A DNA stretch of 64,000 nt from Oscillospiraceae bacterium Zagget6 (GCA_001941075.1 MSHH01000075.1:24158-88157), one strand, 5' to 3'. Positions 40,289-49,089 are shown, counted from the first letter of the stretch. The notes: generated from the letters alone by a model not told the origin. Numbers and translations: made by a program.

Positions 40289-43200
40289 GTGGAAGAGACA
40301 GCCAAAACCCTTCGCCTTGGTATCGACGTGGGTTCCACAACCGTCAAAGTGGTCATCACTGACCCGGAAACCGGGAAAATGCTCCACGCACGCTACGTGC
40401 GGCACAACGCCAGGCAGCAGGAGACAGTGGAAAGCCTGCTTCGGGAGGCGGCGGAACAATTCCCCGCGGCGCAGTTCCAAGCGGCGGTCTGCGGCTCCGG
40501 CGGCAGACCCATTGTACAAAAGCTGAGCGTTCCTTACATACAGGAGGTAGTGGCCAATTCCGCCGCTGTCCGGGCGCTGTACCCCAATGTGAGAACCGCG
40601 GTGGAGCTGGGCGGACAGGACGCAAAGGTCGTGTTCTTCTACTACGACGAACAAAAGGGGCAGCTCCAAACCTCGGATATGCGGATGAACGGTAGCTGCG
40701 CCGGGGGCACCGGCGCGTTCATTGACGAGGTGGCGGCGCTGCTGAACGTGGAGCCGGAGCAGTTTGAAGCCCTGGCGGAGCAGGGCCGCACCGTTTACGA
40801 CATCTCTGGCAGGTGCGGTGTGTTCGCCAAGACGGACATCCAGCCGCTGCTCCTCTCTGGAGCCAGGAAGGAGGACATCGCCCTGTCCACCTTCCACGCC
40901 ATTGTGAAGCAGACCATCGGCGGACTTGCCCAGGGGCTGGAGCTGACAGCCCCTATCATTTTTGAAGGCGGCCCGCTGACCTTTCACCCCACTTTGGTAC
41001 GGGTGTTCGCGGAGCGGCTGCACTTGACGGAAAACGACATTGTCCGCCCGGAGCACCCGGAAACCATCGTGGCCTATGGCACAGCTATCGCCATCGACCA
41101 GCTTTTCCCCGACGAGGGGGACACCGCCACTCTGGAGGAGCTGTTGAAACGACTGGCGCAGTCAGAGGAAACTTCCAGCGCAGACGAGGACATGCAGAGG
41201 CCCTTCTTCCCTTCCTTGGAGGCACAGCAGACCTTTCGGGCGCGGCATGACCGGGAGCTGAAAGACCTCTGTCCACCGATGCCGGTGAACGGGGAGCTGT
41301 GGGTCTGGCTGGGCATCGACTCCGGCAGTACCACCTCCAAGTTTGTCCTGCTGGACGAGGAGGAGCGGGTCATTGACCGGTTCTATGCAAACAACAAAGG
41401 GGAGCCTTTGCTGGTGGTGCGGGACGGCCTGAACGCTCTCAAGCGGAAGTATGACGCGCAGGGAATCAAGCTCACCGTTCTGGGCCTTGGCACCACCGGC
41501 TACGGCGAGCAGCTGTTGGCCCGGGCATTTGGCGCGGACTACCACACCGTAGAGACCGTGGCCCACGCCATGGGCTGCACCCAGTACTACCCAGAGGCCA
41601 CCTTCCTGCTGGACATCGGCGGTCAGGACATGAAAGCCATCTGGCTGGAGGACGGCATCATCACCAACATCATGCTGAACGAAGCCTGTTCCTCCGGGTG
41701 CGGCTCCTTCCTGGAAAATTTCGCGGTGAATCTGAATATCCCCGTGGAGGAGATCGCAGAGGCGGCGTTCCGCTCGAAGGCCCCGGCCCATCTGGGCAGC
41801 CGCTGCACCGTGTTTATGAACAGCACCATCATCAACGAGCAGCGGCGGGGCAAAGGCCCGGACGACATTATGGCGGGGCTGTGCCGTTCCATCATTGAGA
41901 ACGTGTTCACCAAAGTGGTGCGCATCTCCAACACCGCCCAGTTGGGGGACTGCATCGTGGTGCAGGGCGGTACCTTCCGCAACCGGGCGGTGCTGCGGGC
42001 GCTGGAGGAATATCTGGGCGCACAGGTGAAGCTGGCCCCCTACCCCGGCGAAATGGGGGCCGTCGGCGCGGCTCTGGCAGTGAAGCGGCAGGTGGCGGAA
42101 TCTGGCTATGGTCACGGCAGCACGTCCTCCTTCATCGGCTTTGACGCGGTGGAGCACTTTACCTATGAGACGCAGACCGGCGTTCCCTGTCTGGGCTGCG
42201 GCAACCGGTGCAGCCGCACCATCGTTCGCTTCTCCACAGGAAAACAATGGATCTCCGGCAACCGGTGCGAGAAGGGTGCGGCGGAGGCGCAGGATGGCTC
42301 CACGCCGGAGAAACCGGCAAAGGAAAAGCCGGCAGACCTGTTTGCGGAGCGGGAAAGACTGCTCTTTCAGGACTACCCTTATCAGCAGGCCGCCCCGGAC
42401 AAGGGCGAGGTCGTCGGCCTGCCCAGGGTGCTGGAGTTCTGGGACAGTATGCCCTTCTGGAGCACCTTCTTCCGGGCGCTGGGCTATCAGGTGAAATTCT
42501 CCCATAAAAGCTCCCGCAAACTGTATGAGCAGGGACTGCAATATGTGGCCTCCGACACGGTCTGTTTCCCGGCAAAACTGGTACACGGCCACATTATGGA
42601 CTTGGCGCAAGCGGGGGTTGACCGCATCTTTTTCCCTTATGTAATGCACATGCCCCCGGAGGGGGTGGACAAGCTCAGCCCCTATGTCTGCTCCATCCTC
42701 CAGGGCTATCCCATGGTGGTACGGAACTCCCAAGACCCGGCGCGGGGCGGGAAGGTCGTCTTTGACACCCCCGTCTTTCACTGGTTCGCGGAGAAAGACC
42801 GGAAGAAGCAGATTTGCCGCTATGCGATGGAGACGTTGGGCGCTGCCAGAGGGGAGGTGGAGTCCGCTTTCCGGGACGGCGAACAGGCGCTGCTCACCTT
42901 CCGAAATACGCTAACCGAACGAGGCGAGGAAGTGCTGCGCCAGGTGCATGAAAACGGCTCCTACGCGGTGGTGCTGGCAGGCCGCCCCTACCACACCGAC
43001 CCCTTCATCTGCCACGACATCTTTAAGCGGTTCGAGGAGCGGGGCGTGCCGGTGCTGACCGTGGACAGCCTGCCCCATCTCAGTGAGCAGGATTTGAAAA
43101 ACACCACCATCGAAATCACCAACAACTTCCACACCCGGATGTTGGAAGGCGCGATGGTGGCGGCGAAGGACCCGGCGCTGGAGTATGTGCAAATCGTCAG

Positions 43201-44659
43201 CTTCGGCTGCGGCCACGATGCCATTTTGTCCGATGAAATCAGCCGCATCCTCACCGAGAGCGGCAAAAAGTCCCCCCTCATCCTCAAGGTGGACGAGAGC
43301 GACGCCACCGGCTCCCTGGGCATCCGCATCCAGTCCTTCCTGGAGACCATTGAAATCAAGCGGCGGGACGCCCGGCTGCGGGAGAAGATGCTGCACTGGT
43401 ACAGGGAGTTACCCGAACCCAGCCCGACCAAATTCTACAAGCAGGACAAGAAAACCCGCACGATTCTGGTTCCCAACATTTCAAAAGAGGTGTCCGTCCT
43501 GCTCTCCGCCATCATGGAGAAGGAAAATTATAAGGTTCAGACGCTGCCCATCGGCGGACGGGAGCAAATCGCGCTGGGAAAGAAGTATGTCCACAACGAC
43601 ATCTGTTTCCCCTGCCAGATGGTGATTGGTGAACTTATCAGCGCCTTACAGGAGGGACACTATCGACAGGACGAGGTGGCCGTAGCGATGGTGAAGTTCC
43701 AGTGCGATTGCCGGATGTCCCACTATGCGGGGCTGCTGCGCAAGGGCCTGGACAGAGCCGGGTTCACAGAGGTCCCCATCGTCACCACGGACATGGGCGA
43801 CACAAAGGAGATGCACCCCGGTGTAGCCGTCCTTGGGGTCAGCGCGGTCTGGGAGGCGGTTTGGACGTTTATGATGCTGGACATCCTCACCGACCTGTGC
43901 CGGAAGATCCGTCCCTATGAGCTGCACCCCGGCGAGACGGATCAGGTCTATCAGGACTGCGTTGCACAGATTGCAGAAGGCATCCGTGGCGGCGTGGGCA
44001 GCGCCAGGCGTGCCTTTGCCCGCTGCATTGACCAAATGGGGAAGATTCCCTATGACCGGAGCCACCTGAAGCCAAAGGTGTTCGTCACCGGCGAGCTGCT
44101 GGTGACCTACCATCCCGGCTCCAACTTCAACATTGAGCGGTACTTAGAGGCCAACGGCATGGAGACGGCTTTTCCCAGGATCACCGACCAGCTGCGGAAG
44201 GATTTCCGGGCGACGGAGTGTGAGATCAAGGACTATCACGCCAACATCCCGCCCTATCCCCAGCTGGTGGAGGGACTGTTTGACTATGTGCAAAGACAGC
44301 TGGAGAAGGTCGCCATCCGGCACCCCCTTTATGAATACGCCAAAAAGCCGAAGGAGCTGTACCAGGAGGTCAGCGACATCATCCCGGAGACGCTGAGCTG
44401 CGGCGAGGGCTGGCTGATGGCGGCGGAAATCGCCCACAACGCCAAAGAGGGCGTCAAATCCTTTCTCATTTTGCAGCCCTTCGGCTGTCTGCCCAACCAC
44501 GTCTGCGGCCGGGGCGTCATTAAGCGGCTCAAAGAGGAATATCCGGGCATCTCCATCCTGCCGCTGGATTTGGACCCAGACACCAGCTATGCCAACGTGG
44601 AGAACCGGCTGCAAATGCTCATCATGAATCATGGGGTAGAGCAGGCCACCGCCAGCTGA
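40289..44659 (+). CDS. Giant activase/dehydratase-type protein, plasmalogen synthase-like
   Basis: A 1456-residue protein starting at GTG with AAAGGAAGG upstream. Two BcrAD/BadFG ASKHA ATPase domains: LGIDVGSTTVKVVI with CAGGTGAFIDE (about 10-270) and LGIDSGSTTSKFVL with CSSGCGSFLENF (about 336-600). Then CLGCGNRC near 634, a DUF2229 domain (VLEFWDSMPFWSTFFRALG) and a C-terminal region with NDICFPCQMVIGEL and FQCDCRMSHYAG. This is the 2-hydroxyacyl-CoA dehydratase activator-like family; from memory, the plasmalogen synthase (PlsA/PlsR) of Clostridium perfringens belongs to it. The acyltransferase next door supports a lipid role. Domain family sure, plasmalogen function inferred. Confidence 0.75.
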   Translation: MEETAKTLRLGIDVGSTTVKVVITDPETGKMLHARYVRHNARQQETVESLLREAAEQFPAAQFQAAVCGSGGRPIVQKLSVPYIQEVVANSAAVRALYPNVRTAVELGGQDAKVVFFYYDEQKGQLQTSDMRMNGSCAGGTGAFIDEVAALLNVEPEQFEALAEQGRTVYDISGRCGVFAKTDIQPLLLSGARKEDIALSTFHAIVKQTIGGLAQGLELTAPIIFEGGPLTFHPTLVRVFAERLHLTENDIVRPEHPETIVAYGTAIAIDQLFPDEGDTATLEELLKRLAQSEETSSADEDMQRPFFPSLEAQQTFRARHDRELKDLCPPMPVNGELWVWLGIDSGSTTSKFVLLDEEERVIDRFYANNKGEPLLVVRDGLNALKRKYDAQGIKLTVLGLGTTGYGEQLLARAFGADYHTVETVAHAMGCTQYYPEATFLLDIGGQDMKAIWLEDGIITNIMLNEACSSGCGSFLENFAVNLNIPVEEIAEAAFRSKAPAHLGSRCTVFMNSTIINEQRRGKGPDDIMAGLCRSIIENVFTKVVRISNTAQLGDCIVVQGGTFRNRAVLRALEEYLGAQVKLAPYPGEMGAVGAALAVKRQVAESGYGHGSTSSFIGFDAVEHFTYETQTGVPCLGCGNRCSRTIVRFSTGKQWISGNRCEKGAAEAQDGSTPEKPAKEKPADLFAERERLLFQDYPYQQAAPDKGEVVGLPRVLEFWDSMPFWSTFFRALGYQVKFSHKSSRKLYEQGLQYVASDTVCFPAKLVHGHIMDLAQAGVDRIFFPYVMHMPPEGVDKLSPYVCSILQGYPMVVRNSQDPARGGKVVFDTPVFHWFAEKDRKKQICRYAMETLGAARGEVESAFRDGEQALLTFRNTLTERGEEVLRQVHENGSYAVVLAGRPYHTDPFICHDIFKRFEERGVPVLTVDSLPHLSEQDLKNTTIEITNNFHTRMLEGAMVAAKDPALEYVQIVSFGCGHDAILSDEISRILTESGKKSPLILKVDESDATGSLGIRIQSFLETIEIKRRDARLREKMLHWYRELPEPSPTKFYKQDKKTRTILVPNISKEVSVLLSAIMEKENYKVQTLPIGGREQIALGKKYVHNDICFPCQMVIGELISALQEGHYRQDEVAVAMVKFQCDCRMSHYAGLLRKGLDRAGFTEVPIVTTDMGDTKEMHPGVAVLGVSAVWEAVWTFMMLDILTDLCRKIRPYELHPGETDQVYQDCVAQIAEGIRGGVGSARRAFARCIDQMGKIPYDRSHLKPKVFVTGELLVTYHPGSNFNIERYLEANGMETAFPRITDQLRKDFRATECEIKDYHANIPPYPQLVEGLFDYVQRQLEKVAIRHPLYEYAKKPKELYQEVSDIIPETLSCGEGWLMAAEIAHNAKEGVKSFLILQPFGCLPNHVCGRGVIKRLKEEYPGISILPLDLDPDTSYANVENRLQMLIMNHGVEQATAS

Positions 44660-44695
44660 GGAGGGTCTCCCCTTCCGCGTTCCATCCCCTCAGGC

Positions 44696-44744
44696 AAAAA
44701 CGAACGAGCGAGAACTTTCTACAGGGAAGTTCTCGCTCGTTTTT
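44696..44744. terminator. Bidirectional terminator between convergent lipid genes
   Basis: AAAAACGAACGAGCGAGAACTT / AAGTTCTCGCTCGTTTTT: long stem flanked by A- and U-runs. Confidence 0.9.
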
Positions 44745-44751
44745 GACTGTC

Positions 44752-45546
44752 CTATTTGTTCGGTGTCCCGTTTTCCTCCGCTGCCGGACGGTACTCCACA
44801 TACGCATAGGTGCTCTGCTCGCTCCGCTTCTGCATACAGGCATAGACCTGATCCCGCAGCGCTTCCTTTTGCGCCTGGGGTGTGAGGCTGGTATCCGCAT
44901 AAAACGGGCCGTCCAGATACACGGTAGTTCTCGGCTTTTTTGAAAACCTTCGGCGCTGGTAAGTGGTGGTCATGCAAAAGGCCGGGACCTCGTTTTTGAC
45001 TGCATAGTCGAAGGAGGTGGCAGGATACGGCCTGATTTGGGTGCAGTACGGCCAGACGTGCTGCTCCGGGTAAACGATGACGCAGTTGTTCTCCCGCAGT
45101 CGCTGGCGGACGGCGGCGAGGAATTTTTTCATCTGCTGGAAGTCCGATGGAATCGGCAGCGCGCCCATCCACGGCAACAGCGCGCCAATGACCGGAATCC
45201 CCAGGTTGGCGGGGCTTGCAATCGTGTAGCACCATTTAGGAGTACATACCAGGGCGGGGACAAACACGTCTCCGATGGGCTGGGTATGGTTCCCATAGAC
45301 CACTGCTCCGGTATTGCGATAGCCCTTCCAGTCAACAGTCCTGACGATTTTCAGGTGGAGGACGAGCTTCCCGTAGAGCAGAGCGAACAGATAGCCGACG
45401 GCATACAAAATTCGCCGGACGAATCTGGCTCCTTTGCTCTCCCGTATCCAAACGTAATCTTCGGGCAAAGTATACGCCTGATCGGAGCTTTCTACAAAGT
45501 CGTCATGAAGCGTTTTGTAATATCGAACGCGGTTTGTGTCAGTCAA
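44752..45546 (-). CDS. PlsC-family lysophospholipid acyltransferase
   Basis: A 264-residue membrane-associated acyltransferase, starting MTDTNRVRYYKTLHDDF. One hydrophobic segment (RRILYAVGYLFALLYGKLVL) precedes the active site YGNHTQPIGDVFVP, where the spacing is H-x5-D, one longer than the usual HX4D; IVYPEQHVWPYC is the phosphate-contact block. It is convergent with, and not a copy of, the acyltransferase at 39392. The start is not preceded by a strong ribosome site (GATGAGTC only). Glycerolipid acylation is likely; the exact step is unknown. Confidence 0.82.
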   Translation of the reverse strand: MTDTNRVRYYKTLHDDFVESSDQAYTLPEDYVWIRESKGARFVRRILYAVGYLFALLYGKLVLHLKIVRTVDWKGYRNTGAVVYGNHTQPIGDVFVPALVCTPKWCYTIASPANLGIPVIGALLPWMGALPIPSDFQQMKKFLAAVRQRLRENNCVIVYPEQHVWPYCTQIRPYPATSFDYAVKNEVPAFCMTTTYQRRRFSKKPRTTVYLDGPFYADTSLTPQAQKEALRDQVYACMQKRSEQSTYAYVEYRPAAEENGTPNK

Positions 45547-45910
45547 TCTTGACTCATCTCCAGGTTTCCAATCGCTTTGTTTTATGGAATCTCTTATATT
45601 TTACTCCACGCGCCTTAAAACAGCAACCCCGGCAATGGAGCAAAAATCAGATAGAAGCGGCCAGTCAACCAAATTTCTCACTGCCTGACAGCATCTGTGG
45701 TTCCAGATAGCTGTCAGCTTTTTGCTCGGATTTCTGCGCGTCAGGGCATTATCGAAGCAAACTGGGCTGTTTCGTCATTTGCTGGGAAAATCTTCTCTTT
45801 TTGCCTTTTCATAATCTTCCCGGAAGCGCAAATACTACCTCCGCGACATGATTCAGGCGGCGCGGCTGACCCGCTGCGCCGCAATGATCCCAATTTGGAG
45901 GTAGAGAGAT
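45547..45910 (+). promoter_or_regulatory. Gene-free region before spoVT with hairpin and possible sporulation promoter
   Basis: No ORF is supported here. CTGACAGC / GCTGTCAG at 45686-45714, followed by TTTTTG, is a terminator-like hairpin. TTCATAA (about 45808) and CAAATACTA (about 45829) before spoVT resemble sigma-G -35/-10 elements at roughly the right spacing, which would fit the forespore expression known for spoVT; this is a weak call. Confidence 0.35.
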
Positions 45911-46453
45911 ATGAAAGCGACAGGAATTGTACGGCGAATCGACGACTTAGGCCGCGTGGTTATTCCCAAAGAGATAAGGCGGACCATGCGTATCCGGGAG
46001 GGCGACCCGCTGGAAATCTATACAGACCGGGATGGAGAAGTGATTTTCAAAAAATACTCCCTTATGGGCAGCCTCAGCGACTTTGCCGGCCAGTTCTGCG
46101 AGACGCTCTACAAAACCACCGGCCACCCTGCGGTCATCACTGACCGGGACGCCGTGATTTCCGTCTCCGGCCTGCCCCGGCGGGAGCTGATGCAGGGACG
46201 CATCTCCCTCCCCCTGGAGAACATCATGGAGGGGCGGCAGGTCTACCAGTACCGCCCCGGAGAGGCCCGGCTACCCCTGACGGACAACTACCCGGAGGCT
46301 GCGGTGTTCACTGCCGCCCCCATCCTGAGCCAGGGGGATGTACTGGGCTGCGTGGTGTTTTCCGGGAAAGAAGCGGACAGCCCCATGGGGGAGACGGAAT
46401 ACAAACTGGCCCAGACCGTATCCGGCTTTCTGGGACGGCATATGGAAAATTAA
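45911..46453 (+). CDS. spoVT: Stage V sporulation regulator SpoVT (AbrB + GAF)
   Basis: A 180-residue protein: AbrB-type swapped-hairpin DNA-binding domain MKATGIVRRIDDLGRVVIPKEIRRTMRIREGDPLEIYTD, then a GAF-like domain (FCETLYKTTGHPAVITDRDAVISVSG ... LGCVVFSG). This is SpoVT, a forespore regulator of late sporulation genes under sigma-G. GGAGGTAGAG precedes the ATG. Length matches the Bacillus protein. It supports sporulation together with spoVAC. Confidence 0.95.
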   Translation: MKATGIVRRIDDLGRVVIPKEIRRTMRIREGDPLEIYTDRDGEVIFKKYSLMGSLSDFAGQFCETLYKTTGHPAVITDRDAVISVSGLPRRELMQGRISLPLENIMEGRQVYQYRPGEARLPLTDNYPEAAVFTAAPILSQGDVLGCVVFSGKEADSPMGETEYKLAQTVSGFLGRHMEN

Positions 46454-46488
46454 ACGCTGGTTATCCCGTTGAATCAACCTCTTGGGTG

Positions 46489-46575
46489 AGCCGTTCGTTC
46501 GTTGTTAGCCATTTCCATCAAACGGCACTTCTGAAGCTACGCTTCTCCCTGTAGTCAGGTACACTAAGCCAATCG
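46489..46575 (+). repeat. Partial heptad-family repeat, copy E4
   Basis: AACGGCACTTCTGAAGCTACGCTTCTCCCTGTAGTCAGG matches the core of copy E3 with few differences; to the left, AGCCGTT and TTAGCCATT are remnants of the heptad array. The right array is missing, so the copy is truncated. Confidence 0.75.
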
Positions 46576-46616
46576 TGAAGAGTTGCAAAGAAAAGCGGCC
46601 GCTGCCCTCTGCGGAC

Positions 46617-46647
46617 AAAAAAGCCCCCGGCGCAGTCGCGTCGGGGA
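46617..46647 (-). terminator. Terminator of the lysR gene
   Basis: Reverse strand: CCCCGACGC-GACT-GCGCCGGGG stem, then GCTTTTTT. Confidence 0.85.
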
Positions 46648-46693
46648 ACTTTTCACAAGGCGATGGGATTGCCCTCAAATTTTTCTGTGTGAT

Positions 46694-47605
46694 TCACTGT
46701 CCGCCTTCCAGCCGATACTTCTGCTGGACAAACTGCACCATCTGCCGGGCGGTGCGGAACAGCTTCCGGTTGGTACGGTAGGTTAGAAAGATGTCCCGGC
46801 TGCTGGTCAGCCCCTCCAGAGGGACTTCTGCAATCCGGTCCCAGGGCAGGTGATCCACCCTGGCCAAAATCGCCACTCCCATGCCCTCCGCCACCAGGTT
46901 TGCGATGGCCGGCTCATTGTAGGCGTAATGGCACAAGTCCGGCTGAACGTTCTGCTGCCGGAGATAGTCCATGATGGGTTTGTGCATGAGGGAACGGTCA
47001 AAGTAAGTCACCATTGGCGCGCCGTTCAGCTCGCTCCCCGCCAATGGGACCCCCTCCTGCTGGTATTTTTTCTCCATCCAATGGCCCTTGGGAACAATGA
47101 GCACCAGAGGCTGGCGGAGAATGGGGATCTGGGTCAGCTCACTGTGGCCGTCGATGGCGGAGCTGAACGCCAGGTCTACGGTGTTGTTTTGCAGGGCCTG
47201 GATGATCTCTCCGGTGTCCATCTCCACGGACTTCAAATGGGCGGAGGAGGCCCGGCCCGTGGCCTGGAACGCCCGGAACAGCTGGGGCAGAAAATGCTCC
47301 GACAAAGGATTGATGTAGGCAATGGTCAGCGTATCCTCCGCCTGGTCTTTCAGGCGTTTCATCTCCCGTGTGGCGGCATCCACATCCCGGATGATCTGCC
47401 GGGCGTGGTAGAGGAACACCTCTCCCTCGGCGGTCAGAGCAATACCCCGCCCCCTTTTCTCGAATAGGGGGACTCCCAGCTCGTCCTCCAGCTTGCTCAG
47501 CGACATACTCAGGCTGGGCTGGGCGATCATCAGCTCCTTGGCGGCGCTGGCCATGTGCATCCGCTCCGCCGTTTTCTCAAAATAGATGATTTGATTCAGC
47601 GTCAT
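46694..47605 (-). CDS. LysR-family transcriptional regulator
   Basis: A 303-residue LysR protein. The winged helix-turn-helix is LNQIIYFEKTAERMHMASAAKELMIAQPSLSMSLSKLEDELGVPLFEKRG; the effector domain is a normal periplasmic-binding-type fold (TLTIAYINPLSEHFLPQLF). CysB/CynR-like regulators of this length respond to small metabolites. GGAGAGAG precedes the ATG. The nearest upstream gene in the same direction is the [2Fe-2S] ferredoxin-like protein; no divergent target gene is adjacent, so the regulated genes are unknown. Confidence 0.93.
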   Translation of the reverse strand: MTLNQIIYFEKTAERMHMASAAKELMIAQPSLSMSLSKLEDELGVPLFEKRGRGIALTAEGEVFLYHARQIIRDVDAATREMKRLKDQAEDTLTIAYINPLSEHFLPQLFRAFQATGRASSAHLKSVEMDTGEIIQALQNNTVDLAFSSAIDGHSELTQIPILRQPLVLIVPKGHWMEKKYQQEGVPLAGSELNGAPMVTYFDRSLMHKPIMDYLRQQNVQPDLCHYAYNEPAIANLVAEGMGVAILARVDHLPWDRIAEVPLEGLTSSRDIFLTYRTNRKLFRTARQMVQFVQQKYRLEGGQ

Positions 47606-47721
47606 GTTTCGTCTCTCTCCTGTTCACCACAAACCCTCTTTTACTTATATAGGATATATCAATTTTGGCTATTAGTCAAGAGTTTAAAGTGATGAAACAT
47701 ATATGCGATGAAAGGTTTTCC

Positions 47722-48003
47722 CTATCCAACGCCGGTTTTCCCCGCTTCGGGGAAGATGCAGAGCACGTATTCCCGAAACACATAATCCACGTTGGCCGGG
47801 GTCACCCCTGTATACAAGTTCGTGCCGATTTGAACGGTGGCCCCGTCCGCCTTGCAAAGCCCCAGGCAAGGGGAGGGCTTCGCCGTCACCTGTTCCGCCA
47901 AACCGTTTTCCTGAATCAACGTCTGGAACCGCTCCAGAACCTCCTCCGCCAGCTGCCGTTTACAGGCCCCATTCGACTCCATACAGACCAATACCTCAAA
48001 CAT
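47722..48003 (-). CDS. Thioredoxin-like [2Fe-2S] ferredoxin domain protein
   Basis: A 93-residue protein, MFEVLVCMESNGACKRQ, with cysteines at 7 and 14 and a second pair in SPCLGLCKADGATVQIG, followed by LYTGVTPANVDYVFREYV. The C-x6-C ... C-x3-C spacing and the VTPANVD element are those of the thioredoxin-like [2Fe-2S] ferredoxins related to NuoE/HndA. TTAGGAGG precedes the ATG. A long structured leader lies upstream. It may pass electrons to an unlinked partner; none is adjacent. Confidence 0.87.
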   Translation of the reverse strand: MFEVLVCMESNGACKRQLAEEVLERFQTLIQENGLAEQVTAKPSPCLGLCKADGATVQIGTNLYTGVTPANVDYVFREYVLCIFPEAGKTGVG

Positions 48004-48222
48004 AACGAACCTCCTAACCTTTCATCGCGGGAACAACAGCGCCCGCAGGAGACGCAGAACGTCGTTCTGTCCTCCTTCGGGCGCAACTTTTGGGGCATCA
48101 CCGCCCCAAAGTACCTGTTTTGTTCTGAAACCTGTGCTGATTTTACCTGCTGCGGCGGCAGAATACCTCTTTTGGGAAACTTCCACAAGGCCATGGGGCA
48201 CCCCAAAGCCCCAACGCCGCTA
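48004..48222 (-). promoter_or_regulatory. Long structured 5' leader of the ferredoxin gene
   Basis: A sigma-A promoter on the reverse strand (TTGACT 48252-48257, 17 bases, TATAAT 48229-48234) predicts a start near 48222, about 220 nt before the ferredoxin ATG. The leader can form CTTTGGGGC-ggtgat-GCCCCAAAAG and a long GCGCCCG...CGGGCGC hairpin with inner GGAG/CTCC and CAGAAC/GTTCTG stems just before the ribosome site. I do not recognise a riboswitch class. A typical U-run terminator is absent, so control at translation is more likely than termination. Confidence 0.45.
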
Positions 48223-48427
48223 AACTTTATTATAATAAAGTGCAGACGGAAAGTCAATTACAAATTGCAGCTTTTTGGCGGATATCCTGCATAATTCACA
48301 TTTCGTACATATTTTCCCGTCACATTTCCGCAACAGAACACCTATTTTACAAAGCACACCGCCCGGAGTTCATCTCCGGGCGGCGAAACCGGTATTTAAT
48401 GTATGCTATGGCGGGACAGGAAAAGAA

Positions 48428-48928
48428 TCACTGATACTTCTTCATCCGCTCCAAAATCTCGTTGACCGTGACCTCCGGAGTGGCGAAGTTGGTGATGACC
48501 TCGTCGGCGGCACCGAAATAATAGGGCTTCCTGGCCTCGAAGCGGTCGATGAAATCCTGCTTGCCGTTCTGAGCCAGGGGGCGGTCGGCCAGGTCCTCTC
48601 CGTCGAAAATCTCGTCCACCGGGCGGTTGAGCAGGAACACCACACCGTTGTTGCGCAGGGCCTTGACGTTCTCCTCCCGCAAAATCATGCCGCCGCCAGT
48701 GGCGATGATGAGGTCGTCCATGCGCTCCAGTTCGTGGCACAGGGCGGTCTCCAGGTCCCGGTAATAGCCCTCGCCGTCGGTGGCGAAAATCTCCGAGGTG
48801 GTGCGGTTCTCCCGGGTCTGGATAGTCACGTCGGCGTCCACCAGAGTGCGTCCGAGTTTTTCGCTGAGCAGCAGGCCACAGGTGGTCTTTCCGCTGCCCA
48901 TCATGCCAATGAGTACAATGTTTTTCAT
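48428..48928 (-). CDS. aroK: Shikimate kinase
   Basis: A 166-residue kinase of the aromatic amino acid pathway that phosphorylates shikimate with ATP. MKNIVLIGMMGSGKTTCG has the Walker A loop (residues 8-15), LVDADVTIQTRENRTTSEIF the shikimate-binding aspartate region, ATGGGMILREEN the GGG motif and LADRPLAQ the lid arginine. I use the ATG at 48928 (GGAGAGAG upstream) in place of the track start. No other aro gene is adjacent. A stem CCGCCCGGAG/CTCCGGGCGG at 48360-48384 may end its transcript. Confidence 0.94.
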   Translation of the reverse strand: MKNIVLIGMMGSGKTTCGLLLSEKLGRTLVDADVTIQTRENRTTSEIFATDGEGYYRDLETALCHELERMDDLIIATGGGMILREENVKALRNNGVVFLLNRPVDEIFDGEDLADRPLAQNGKQDFIDRFEARKPYYFGAADEVITNFATPEVTVNEILERMKKYQ

Positions 48929-49020
48929 AGGGGTCTCTCTCCATTTCTCAGGCGGCAACGTACCGCCAAAACAGTCTTGGTTTCACACTTTAACGCGGTG
49001 TGGTGCGAAATTGCGCGGAT

Positions 49021-49089
49021 AAAAAAACAGCTGTCAACCATCTCTTGTGACAGCGGGATTATTATATATGAAATATCCCGTTTTGTCAA
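49021..49089 (-). promoter_or_regulatory. aroK promoter followed at once by a terminator-like hairpin
   Basis: Reverse strand TTGACA (49084-49089), 17 bases, TATAAT (49061-49066). The predicted RNA begins near 49054 with GCTGTCA...TTGACAGC followed by TGTTTTTTT (49021-49054), which is a hairpin with a U-run at the very 5' end. It could stabilise the mRNA end or abort early transcripts. Confidence 0.65.

Noticed and set aside
41162-42781. 539-residue reverse ORF
   Set aside because: Antisense of the plasmalogen-synthase-like gene.
18123-44700. Prophage or integrative element
   Set aside because: No integrase, transposase, relaxase or phage structural gene was found and no att duplication was noticed.
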